A DNA stretch of 64,000 nucleotides from Mesorhizobium australicum (GTDB lineage Bacteria; Pseudomonadota; Alphaproteobacteria; Rhizobiales; Rhizobiaceae). Of this stretch, positions 47,047-54,113 are shown piece by piece. The translations under genes and the position numbers were made by a program. Under the pieces are notes generated by a model. It did no database searches, was not told the origin of the DNA, and was given only the letters and a program-made list of their open reading frames with translations. The first letter of the stretch is position 1. Each line of letters begins with the position of its first letter. The DNA is taken from assembly GCF_900177325.1 (NCBI RefSeq), contig NZ_FXBL01000004.1, positions 1,426,001 to 1,490,000 on the forward strand, given 5' to 3'.

Positions 47047-48351
47047 ATGAGCGAAGAGCAGGGAAAGATCGGATTCCTTCGGAAGAGCATCAATCGCCGC
47101 ACGGCGCTGAAGGGCATCGGCGCAAGTGCGGGACTTGCGTTGGGCCCAGGCTACGTACGCTATGCGCAGGCGCAGTCCTCCGCGCCGATCAAGATAGGTT
47201 TCCAGGCGCACCGCACCGGCATCGGCGCCTCCTACGGCCGTTGGTACGAGAAGACCACCATGGCGGCCGTCAAGGCGATCAACGCCGCCGGCGGCATCAA
47301 CGGCCGTCCGGTCGAGATCATCACCGAGGATGACGGCACCGACGCCAAGCGCGGGCCGGAAGTGGTCGAGAAGTTCGCCAACCAGCACAAGGTCGACGTG
47401 GTCTACGGCACCCTGTTCAGCCATGTCGTCATCGCCTCATCACCGGCCGCCGGCGAGCTGAAGATCCCCTACTACGTCGTGTCGGAAGGCCACCATGTCG
47501 CCTCGACCAAGATGAACCGCTACGTGTTCCAGCCGGGCATCACCGACGTGAAGAGCCAGATCCAGTCGACTGCGCCGTGGATCGCGGCGAACTACGGCAA
47601 GAAGATCACGCAGATCTTCCCCGACTTCGCCTTCGGCCACGACCACCGCGACTACCTGCCGCCGGCGCTGAAGGCGCAGGGCGCCGACGTGGTCGCGCAG
47701 ATCGCGATCCCGCCGACGGAAACCTCCTTCACCAAATACTTCCCGCAGATCCCGGCCGACACCGATGCGATCTACCACGTCATGATCGGCCCGGCCGTTC
47801 TGACCTTCGTCAAGGAGCTCGGCGAGTTCTACGGCTCGAACCGGCCGCAGCTGTTCGGCTTCATCGATTCGCTTGAAGCCGTCGACATCAACTCGCCCGG
47901 CCTCGAATTCCTCGACGGCAGCCACTTCTGGGAAGGCGCGCCGCGCTACGCCCAGGCTGACGACACAGAGGCAATGAAGGCCTACCGCGCCGCCGTCGGC
48001 ATCGACGAGAACGGTGCCGCCGTCGGCGACCCGAAGGACGTCTCGACCGCCGCCCACATGTTCGGCTGCTGGGAGACGCTCTACGTCATCAAGCAGGCGA
48101 TGGAAGCGGCCAGCTATCAGGGTCCGCAGGACCGCGCCAAGCTGGTCGAGGCGACCGAGGCGCTGACCGAGTTCCCGGAAGGGCCCGAGCACCCGCAGGG
48201 CGCCAAGACCTTCAATGGCAAGATCCACCAGTGCTTCGGCATTCAGAACATCTCGAAGGTCGAGGGCGGTAAGCTCAAGGTCGTGCACAAGACCAAGATC
48301 GAGGACGGCCTCTACGAAGCCGAAGGCGACTACACGACCCAGCCGCTCTGA
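47047..48351 (+). CDS. ABC importer substrate-binding protein, LIV/urea type
   Basis: This 434-residue periplasmic receptor has a twin-arginine leader (INRRTALKGIGASAG, cleaved near AQAQS at residue 43), implying folding before export. The mature part is a type I periplasmic fold (Peripla_BP_6) with GINGRPVEIITEDDGTDAKRG and VVYGTLFSHVV. Relatives bind branched-chain amino acids, urea, amides or aromatic acids; the ligand is not evident. It heads an importer operon whose permease and ATPase genes follow after an inserted toxin-antitoxin pair. Confidence 0.9.
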   Translation: MSEEQGKIGFLRKSINRRTALKGIGASAGLALGPGYVRYAQAQSSAPIKIGFQAHRTGIGASYGRWYEKTTMAAVKAINAAGGINGRPVEIITEDDGTDAKRGPEVVEKFANQHKVDVVYGTLFSHVVIASSPAAGELKIPYYVVSEGHHVASTKMNRYVFQPGITDVKSQIQSTAPWIAANYGKKITQIFPDFAFGHDHRDYLPPALKAQGADVVAQIAIPPTETSFTKYFPQIPADTDAIYHVMIGPAVLTFVKELGEFYGSNRPQLFGFIDSLEAVDINSPGLEFLDGSHFWEGAPRYAQADDTEAMKAYRAAVGIDENGAAVGDPKDVSTAAHMFGCWETLYVIKQAMEAASYQGPQDRAKLVEATEALTEFPEGPEHPQGAKTFNGKIHQCFGIQNISKVEGGKLKVVHKTKIEDGLYEAEGDYTTQPL

Positions 48352-48367
48352 GGCATTGACCCTTGCA

Positions 48368-48401
48368 GGGTAATGACGAGGTATATACCTTGTCATTACC
48401 C
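48368..48401. promoter_or_regulatory. 34-bp palindromic operator of toxin-antitoxin pair
   Basis: The halves GGGTAATGAC (48368-48377) and GTCATTACCC (48392-48401) are exact complements and flank a palindromic centre, AGGTATATACCT; only one base pair in the whole 34 does not match. It lies 18 bases before the antitoxin ATG. Ribbon-helix-helix antitoxins typically bind such sites and repress their own promoter. Confidence 0.8.
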
Positions 48402-48418
48402 GAAGAGGAGTGCTCGCC

Positions 48419-48715
48419 ATGGCCAAGGAAGCCGTCTTCACGATGAAACTCGAACCGGAGCTTCGGGATGCCTTCATGAAGGCCGCCGCGGCTGCGGATC
48501 GGCCGGCATCGCAGATCGTCCGGGAGATGATGAAGGACTTCGTCGAAACTCACGAAGAACCAAGTCTGGAATATTGGGAATTTGTGCGGCGCGGTGTCGA
48601 GAGAGCGCGCAAGGATGTTGCGGAAGGGAAGGTGTTCACCGACGAGGAAGTAAGGGAGCGGATGAAGGCGCGCTTCAGGGAGTGGGAGCGCATCAAGCGT
48701 GAGGGCGCTGCTTGA
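48419..48715 (+). CDS. Ribbon-helix-helix antitoxin
   Basis: This 98-residue protein has an N-terminal ribbon-helix-helix DNA-binding region (AVFTMKLEPELRDAFMKAA then RPASQIVREMMKDFV, residues 5-42) and an acidic-basic helical tail (50-98) that would wrap the toxin. GAGGAG stands before the ATG at 48419. The stop overlaps the toxin start (TTGA). Codon use is less GC-biased than the transporter genes on either side, which points to separate acquisition. Confidence 0.85.
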   Translation: MAKEAVFTMKLEPELRDAFMKAAAAADRPASQIVREMMKDFVETHEEPSLEYWEFVRRGVERARKDVAEGKVFTDEEVRERMKARFREWERIKREGAA

Positions 48716-49008
48716 ATGTCAGTTGGTCCGAGATCGCGGACGCCGATCGCGACGCGATCATCGGCTACATTTGGCTCTATAGTCCGAGAGCGGCAGCGCA
48801 GATGGACGCGTTGTTCGATCTTGCAGCCACTAAGCTAGCCGACTTTCCTTACTCGGGGAAAGTCGGGAAGCTAGAAGGCACTCGTGAGCTACTGCCCCAT
48901 AGGAGCTATCGTCTGATTTATTCCGTCGAAGTCGACAAGGTGGTCATCCTCCGCATCTTCCACACGTCCCGCCAATGGCCACCGGCCGACGACAACGAGA
49001 CCTCCTGA
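48712..49008 (+). CDS. RelE/ParE-family toxin
   Basis: This 98-residue protein has the RelE/ParE fold: an N-terminal helix pair (DADRDAIIGYIWLYSPRAAAQM), the KVGKLEGTRELLPHRSYRLIYSV strand region and the C-terminal ILRIFHTSRQWPP, typical of ParE-like toxins, which block DNA gyrase, or of RelE-like ribonucleases. The start is TTG at 48712, overlapping the antitoxin stop, with GAGGG upstream. Its stop codon is directly followed by the livH-type ATG, so it is embedded in the importer operon. Confidence 0.85.
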   Translation: MNVSWSEIADADRDAIIGYIWLYSPRAAAQMDALFDLAATKLADFPYSGKVGKLEGTRELLPHRSYRLIYSVEVDKVVILRIFHTSRQWPPADDNETS

Positions 49009-49890
49009 ATGGCCTTCGGACCGCATCTTCTCCTCGCTTCGCTCGAAGGCCTGGTCATGGCGGCGGTCTTGGCGCTGATGGCGCTTGGCCTGTCGCTTGT
49101 CTTCGGCGTCATGCGGGTGGTCAACGTCGCCCATGGCGAGTTCTTCATGCTGGGCGCGGTGCTCGCGTGGTATTTCTCGACGCTGGTGAGCGGGCATCCG
49201 GCGCTTGGCTTCCTCCTGGCGCTGGTGCTCGCCCCGCTGGTTGTCGGCGCGATCGCGTTCGCGGCCGAGCGGCTGGTGCTGCGGCGCATCCATTACAATC
49301 CGGAGGCGACCATCGTTGCCACGATTGGCCTGCTCTACGTGCTCCAGCAGGCCGCGCTCACCTTCTACGGCCCCGACGCCAACCCGGTCGTGGCGCCGTT
49401 CAACTACCGCGTTCTTCTGCCCTGGTTCGGTTATTCCGGCTACAAGCTGGTGGTGATCGCCGCGTCGGTCGTGCTCATCGCGCTGACCTGGCTCGTGCTC
49501 ACCCGCACCAGGGTCGGCCTCATAATGCGGGCGACGCAATATGATCGCGAGACGGCGCAGGCCTTCGGCATCCCCGTCGACCGCGTCTATGCCGGCGTCT
49601 TCGCGCTCGGCGCGATGCTGGCGGCGGTGGCGGCCGTGCTCATCGTGCCGATCCAGCAGGCGCATTACCTGATGGGCACCGATCCGCTGCTGCTCTCCTT
49701 CATTGTCGTCATCATCGGCGGGCTGGGCTCGCTGCGCGGCACGGTGGTGGCGGCGCTGCTGATCGGTGTGTCCGACGGCATCATCTCAGTCTTCTTCTCG
49801 CCGACGCTGGCCAAGATGCTGGCGACGATGCTGGTGGCGATGGTGCTGGTCTTCCGGCCGCAGGGCCTGTTCGGGACGGCGGCGCGATGA
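49009..49890 (+). CDS. ABC importer permease, LivH type
   Basis: This 293-residue inner-membrane permease has eight helices, the family pattern ALGLSLVFGVMRVVNVAHGEFFMLGA near the N-terminus and MRATQYDRETAQAFGIPVDRVY, the ATPase-contacting loop. The ATG at 49009 abuts the toxin stop, so its translation probably depends on ribosomes finishing the toxin. It overlaps the LivM-type gene by four bases. Confidence 0.92.
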   Translation: MAFGPHLLLASLEGLVMAAVLALMALGLSLVFGVMRVVNVAHGEFFMLGAVLAWYFSTLVSGHPALGFLLALVLAPLVVGAIAFAAERLVLRRIHYNPEATIVATIGLLYVLQQAALTFYGPDANPVVAPFNYRVLLPWFGYSGYKLVVIAASVVLIALTWLVLTRTRVGLIMRATQYDRETAQAFGIPVDRVYAGVFALGAMLAAVAAVLIVPIQQAHYLMGTDPLLLSFIVVIIGGLGSLRGTVVAALLIGVSDGIISVFFSPTLAKMLATMLVAMVLVFRPQGLFGTAAR

Positions 49891-50885
49891 GCGGATACCT
49901 GTCCGCCCGCGACGACGCCCGGGTCTGGGGGCTTCACCTTGCCCTGATCGCGCTTCTGTTCGCCGCGCAATATGTTCTGCCCGACTACCACGGCGGCGTG
50001 CTTGCCCGTGTCATGGTGCTGGCCCTCTTCGCCATGGGCTACAACGTGCTGTTCGGCTACACCGGGCTGCTCTCGCTCGGCCATGCGATGTTCTTCGCCG
50101 CCGGCCTCTACGGCGCGGGCCTGCCGATCTACCACTACGGCGTCCACCCGTTGCCAGCTTTCGCCATCGGCATCGGCTGCGGCGTGGTGCTGGCGCTCGT
50201 CGTCGGCGCGCTCGCCTTGAGGACCACCGGCGTCGCCTTCATGATCGTGACGCTGATGTTCGCGCAGGTCGGCTATCTGATGTCGCTCTGGCTCGGCGAT
50301 TGGACGCGCGGCGACGAGGGGCTGACGCTGTCGCGCAATGAGCGCATCATCGAGATCGGGCCGATGTTCCTCGACATGACAAGCCGCGACACGCGCTACG
50401 TCGTCGCCTGGGCGCTGTTTTCCATAGGGCTCGGAATAACGCTGCTCGTCGCCCGCTCTCGCTTCGGCCGCGTGCTGGTGGCGATCCGCGAGAACGAGGA
50501 GCGCACGCGGATGCTGGGCTTCGACACGTTCACGAACAAGCTCGCGGCCGTAGCTATCTCGGGCGCGCTTTCGGCGACGGCAGGCGCGGCCTATGTGCTG
50601 CTGTTCGGCTACATGGGTTCCACCTTCGCCTCTATCCAGTATTCGATCCTGCCGCTCCTGTGGGTGCTGCTCGGCGGGGCGGCGACGACGCTCGGGCCGT
50701 TCTTCGGCACGCTCCTGATGTTCTATCTCGCCGAGATGTCGAACGATGCGCTGAACGCCTGGTTTCCCGACGCGCGGCTCAACCAGATCGGCATCGTCGG
50801 CCTCGCGCTGATCCTGCTCGTCCTGTTCTTCCCCAAGGGCCTGTTCGGCTCGATCCGCGAACGGTGGCTCAAATGGCTGCCGTGA
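49887..50885 (+). CDS. ABC importer permease, LivM type
   Basis: This 332-residue inner-membrane permease has about ten helices. The family motif LFAMGYNVLFGYTGLLSLGHAMFFAAGLYG is at residues 40-70, and the coupling loop IRENEERTRMLGFDTFTNK lies in the middle. It begins in the ATGA overlap with the LivH-type gene and overlaps the next gene by 13 bases. Confidence 0.92.
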   Translation: MSGYLSARDDARVWGLHLALIALLFAAQYVLPDYHGGVLARVMVLALFAMGYNVLFGYTGLLSLGHAMFFAAGLYGAGLPIYHYGVHPLPAFAIGIGCGVVLALVVGALALRTTGVAFMIVTLMFAQVGYLMSLWLGDWTRGDEGLTLSRNERIIEIGPMFLDMTSRDTRYVVAWALFSIGLGITLLVARSRFGRVLVAIRENEERTRMLGFDTFTNKLAAVAISGALSATAGAAYVLLFGYMGSTFASIQYSILPLLWVLLGGAATTLGPFFGTLLMFYLAEMSNDALNAWFPDARLNQIGIVGLALILLVLFFPKGLFGSIRERWLKWLP

Positions 50886-51613
50886 ACCCGCTGCTCGTCG
50901 TCAAGGATTTGCACCGTTCCTTCGGCGGGCTGAAGGCCGTCGACGGCATCGACCTGACGGTGATGCCAGGTGAGGTGAGGGCGATCATCGGCCCGAACGG
51001 GGCCGGCAAGTCGACGCTGGTCGGCCTGGTCTGCGGCCGCATCGAGCCCGATTCCGGCTCGATTCTCTTCGACGGTCGGGACATCACCGCCTTGCCTGCG
51101 CATCGTCGCGTGAGACAGGGCATCGCCTACACCTTCCAGATCACCTCGATCTTTCCGAACCTGACCGTCTTCGACAATGTCGCGCTGCCGGTGCAGCGCA
51201 GCCAGCATCATTCTGTCGGTGTTGCGCGGCTGCGGCGCGGCGTGCTCGAGGCGCTCGAGCGCGTCGGCCTATCCGACCGCCTCGACCAGCCCGCCGGCGA
51301 ACTCGCCTACGGCCACCAGCGCCTGCTGGAAGTGGCGATGGGCCTGTCGCTGAAGCCGAGGCTGCTCATCCTCGACGAGCCGACGCAGGGCCTGTCGGAC
51401 GGCGAGATCGAGGGCTTCGTCGCGCTGGTGCGCGAGATCGCCCGCGACGCGACCGTCATGCTGATCGAGCACAACATGGACGTGGTGATGAGTCTCGCCG
51501 ACCGCATCACCGTGCTCAACTTCGGCAAGGTGCTGGCCGAGGGCACGCCGGAGGAGATCCGCGCCAACGCCCATGTCCAGGCGGCCTATCTGGGGACGCC
51601 GGACGATGAATGA
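50873..51613 (+). CDS. ABC importer ATPase, LivG type
   Basis: This 246-residue ATPase has Walker A GPNGAGKST, the long Q-loop region YTFQITSIFPNLTVFDNVAL typical of LivG, the signature region LAYGHQRLLEVA, which departs from the usual LSGG, Walker B LLILDEPTQGL and switch histidine LIEHNMD. The ATG at 50873 lies inside the LivM-type gene; the LivF-type gene starts within its last eight bases. Confidence 0.92.
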   Translation: MAAVNPLLVVKDLHRSFGGLKAVDGIDLTVMPGEVRAIIGPNGAGKSTLVGLVCGRIEPDSGSILFDGRDITALPAHRRVRQGIAYTFQITSIFPNLTVFDNVALPVQRSQHHSVGVARLRRGVLEALERVGLSDRLDQPAGELAYGHQRLLEVAMGLSLKPRLLILDEPTQGLSDGEIEGFVALVREIARDATVMLIEHNMDVVMSLADRITVLNFGKVLAEGTPEEIRANAHVQAAYLGTPDDE

Positions 51614-52313
51614 CGTTCTTACGATCGCTGGCCTCGACTGCGCCTATGGCGAGGTGCAGGTGCTGCACGGCGTCTCACTGGCGCTGCGCAAGGCCGAGGT
51701 GCTCTGCCTGCTCGGCCGCAACGGGGCCGGCAAGACGACGCTGCTCAAGGCGATCATGGGGCTGGTGCCGGCACGCGCGGGCTCGATCCGGCTGGGCGCG
51801 ACCGAACTCACGGGCCTGCCCGCCTGGCAGGTGCCGAAGCACGGCGTCGCCTATGTGCCGCAGGGTCGCCGCCTGTTCGCCGAGATGACGGTGGCCGAAA
51901 ACATCGAGATCGGCCTGATGACGCGGGGCAGGGGGGCTGCGACGCGCGAGGCCGTGCTCGACCTCTTCCCGCTGCTGCGCGAGCGGCTGAAGCAGCGCTC
52001 GGGCACGCTGTCGGGCGGTGAGCAGCAGATGCTCGCCATGGCGCGTGCGCTCTGCCTCGAACCCGACGTGCTCCTTCTGGACGAGCCGACCGAAGGCCTG
52101 ATGCCGTCGATGATCGCGAAAATCCGCGAGACCGTGGTGGAACTGCGCCGCCGCGGCGTCTCGACCATCCTGGTCGAGCAACGCGTCGACGCCGTGCTGT
52201 CGGTGGCCGATCGGGTGGCGTTCCTGGAGAACGGACGTAATCGCGAGACGGTGGATGTCGCGGTGCTCCGGGCCGATCCGGAGATGGTGATGCGGTACGT
52301 GGGGGTTGGCTGA
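51606..52313 (+). CDS. ABC importer ATPase, LivF type
   Basis: This 235-residue ATPase has Walker A GRNGAGKTT, signature LSGGEQQM, Walker B VLLLDEPTEGLMP and VEQRVDAV as the switch region with Gln in place of the usual His-adjacent residue. LivG and LivF work as a heterodimer under the two permeases. It closes the operon, and a palindromic element follows. Confidence 0.92.
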   Translation: MNDVLTIAGLDCAYGEVQVLHGVSLALRKAEVLCLLGRNGAGKTTLLKAIMGLVPARAGSIRLGATELTGLPAWQVPKHGVAYVPQGRRLFAEMTVAENIEIGLMTRGRGAATREAVLDLFPLLRERLKQRSGTLSGGEQQMLAMARALCLEPDVLLLDEPTEGLMPSMIAKIRETVVELRRRGVSTILVEQRVDAVLSVADRVAFLENGRNRETVDVAVLRADPEMVMRYVGVG

Positions 52314-52329
52314 GCGTTTCCGCGCGGCA

Positions 52330-52493
52330 CCCCCCTCACCCGGCCTCCGCTTCGCTCGGCCACCCTCTCCCCGAGGGGAGAGGGGGGTTACCAACGTCTT
52401 CTCTGACCGGAGGGAGATTAGCCGCGAAGGTCGCAGATCTCCTCTCCCCTTGGGGAGAGGGTGGCCGAGCGAAGCGGAGGCCGGGTGAGGGGG
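52330..52493. repeat. Rhizobial-type intergenic palindromic element, second family
   Basis: Arms at 52330-52386 and 52441-52493 are inverted copies with the core CTTCGCTCGGCCACCCTCTC and a nested CCCCGAGGGG or CCCCTTGGGG hairpin, separated by about 55 unrelated bases. The sequence differs from copies A and B, so it is another family. It lies between convergent livF-type and pncA genes and may act as a transcription barrier. Confidence 0.8.
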
Positions 52494-52503
52494 ATGGCGC
52501 CGA

Positions 52504-53097
52504 TCAGGCGAGGATAACCCCCGCTTCCTTCATCCGCGCTGTCATCGCCGCCAACGATCCGCCAAGATCAATCGCACGGCAGGCATCCATCTGAACCGTC
52601 ACGTCCAGCCCGTGCTTTCTCGCATCGAGCGCGGAGAAGGCGACGCAGAAATCCGTCGCCAGCCCGACCAGTGTCACCTTGCCGATGCCGCGTTCCTTGA
52701 GGTAGCCGCCGAGGCCGGTCGGCGTCGTGTGATCGTTCTCGTAGAAGGCGGAGTAGGAATCGATCGCCTTGCGGAATCCCTTGCGGATGACGATCTCGCC
52801 CTTGGTCCAGACAAGGTCGGGATGGAACAGCGCGCCCTTCGTGCCCTGCACGCAATGGTCCGGCCACAGCGTCTGCGTGCCGTAGGACATCTCGATCGTC
52901 TCGAAGGGCTGCTTGCCCGAATGGCTCGACGCAAAGCTCGAATGGCCGGCCGGATGCCAGTCCTGCGTCAGCACGACGTGGTCGAACCGTTCGATCAGCC
53001 CGTTGACGATCGGCACGATCTCGTCGCCGCCTGCGACCGCCAGCGCTCCGCCGGGGCAGAAATCGTTCTGGACATCGATCACCACCAGAGCTTCCAT
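52504..53097 (-). CDS. pncA: Nicotinamidase
   Basis: This 197-residue cysteine hydrolase converts nicotinamide to nicotinate. The triad is D8 (VIDVQNDF), K106 (VIRKGF) and C151 (LATDFCVAF); the metal site is D46, H48 and H52 in LTQDWHPAGH. The ATG at 53097 gives the family length. It is divergent from the molybdenum hydroxylase unit, whose first product may act on pyridine-type rings, and it complements pncB at 43936-45243 for NAD salvage. Confidence 0.94.
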   Translation of the reverse strand: MEALVVIDVQNDFCPGGALAVAGGDEIVPIVNGLIERFDHVVLTQDWHPAGHSSFASSHSGKQPFETIEMSYGTQTLWPDHCVQGTKGALFHPDLVWTKGEIVIRKGFRKAIDSYSAFYENDHTTPTGLGGYLKERGIGKVTLVGLATDFCVAFSALDARKHGLDVTVQMDACRAIDLGGSLAAMTARMKEAGVILA

Positions 53098-53182
53098 TCG
53101 CCTTCTCCACGTGTAGATTTGCAGGGTCGACACTCGCCCGAAGCGCTTCGTTGCGTCAATCATGCTGTGACGCGCAAGGGCT

Positions 53183-53209
53183 TTGACAGGACGGGATCGA
53201 AGGTATCAT
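53183..53209 (+). promoter_or_regulatory. Candidate promoter of molybdenum hydroxylase unit
   Basis: TTGACA (53183-53188) and TATCAT (53204-53209) are 15 bases apart, short of the ideal 17, about 45 bases before the first ATG. The -10 overlaps a palindrome described separately. Confidence 0.45.
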
Positions 53210-53221
53210 TTGTATGCGAAT
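53208..53221. promoter_or_regulatory. Candidate MarR-type operator, site 1 (ATTTG-N4-CGAAT)
   Basis: ATTTG and CGAAT flank four bases, inside a longer palindrome, TCATTTG-TATG-CGAATGA. A 15-base stretch here (53206-53220, read on the minus strand) matches 59363-59377 at 13 positions. It overlaps the candidate -10 box, as a repressor site would. Confidence 0.55.
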
Positions 53222-53252
53222 GAAAATCCCGTGAGGGGCGCTTAGTCCGGGC

Positions 53253-54113
53253 ATGACCCAGCAGCTTTACGCCAGGCCGGACACGATCGAGGAAGCCGTG
53301 TCGCTTCTCTCGCACGGGACATGGCGGCTTCTCGCCGGCGGGACGGATTTCTATCCGGCGCAGGGCAGCCGCCCGATCCGTGACGACATCCTCGACCTGA
53401 ACGGCATTGCCGCCCTGCGCGGCTTCGAACGCACGGACGCAGGTATCCGCATCGGTGCGCGCACGACCTGGAGCGACATCGTCCGGGCCGATCTTCCGCC
53501 GGCGTTCGACGGGCTGAAGCTTGCCGCGCGCGAAGTGGGCTCGGTCCAGATCCAGAACACCGGCACTGTCGCCGGTAACCTCTGCAACGCCTCGCCCGCC
53601 GCCGACGGCGTGCCGGCGCTGCTGACGCTTGATGCCAGTGTCGAGCTTTGTTCCGCGGGCGGCACTCGCGTATTGCCGCTGCCGGACTTTATCCTCGGCA
53701 ACCGGCGCACGGCGTTGCAGCCAGGCGAACTCGTGACCGCTGTGCTGGTGCCTGCCTCCGCGGACGAAGGCCGATCGACCTTCCTCAAGCTCGGCGCGCG
53801 CCGCTATCTGGTGATCTCGATCGCCATGGTCGCGGCGCGGATCGCGATCGAGGGCGGACGTGTCGCACACGCCGCCGTCGCGGTCGGAGCCTGTTCCGAG
53901 GTCGCGCGGCGGCTCACCACGCTGGAGGCCGATCTGGTGGGGCAGGCGGCCGATGCATCGCTGGCGCGTGTCGTGCAGGACCGCCACGTGGCGGGGCTGA
54001 CGCCGATCGGCGACGTCCGCGCTGACGCCTCATATCGCAAGGAAGCTGCGCGCGAGATCGTGGCGCGGGCACTGGCGAGGCTTGCCGGTGACGCAGAGGA
54101 TATCGCCGCATGA
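53253..54113 (+). CDS. Molybdenum hydroxylase FAD-binding subunit
   Basis: This 286-residue subunit (CoxM/xanthine dehydrogenase medium type) carries FAD and passes electrons from the 2Fe-2S clusters to an acceptor. FAD contacts are [12 protein letters not shown] (about residues 27-38) and [17 protein letters not shown] (107-123). The C-terminal CO-dehydrogenase flavoprotein domain covers about 175-286. The stop overlaps the start of the fused 2Fe-2S/Mo subunit (ATGA). The gene opens the plus-strand unit that continues to 59237. Confidence 0.92.
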   Translation: MTQQLYARPDTIEEAVSLLSHGTWRLLAGGTDFYPAQGSRPIRDDILDLNGIAALRGFERTDAGIRIGARTTWSDIVRADLPPAFDGLKLAAREVGSVQIQNTGTVAGNLCNASPAADGVPALLTLDASVELCSAGGTRVLPLPDFILGNRRTALQPGELVTAVLVPASADEGRSTFLKLGARRYLVISIAMVAARIAIEGGRVAHAAVAVGACSEVARRLTTLEADLVGQAADASLARVVQDRHVAGLTPIGDVRADASYRKEAAREIVARALARLAGDAEDIAA

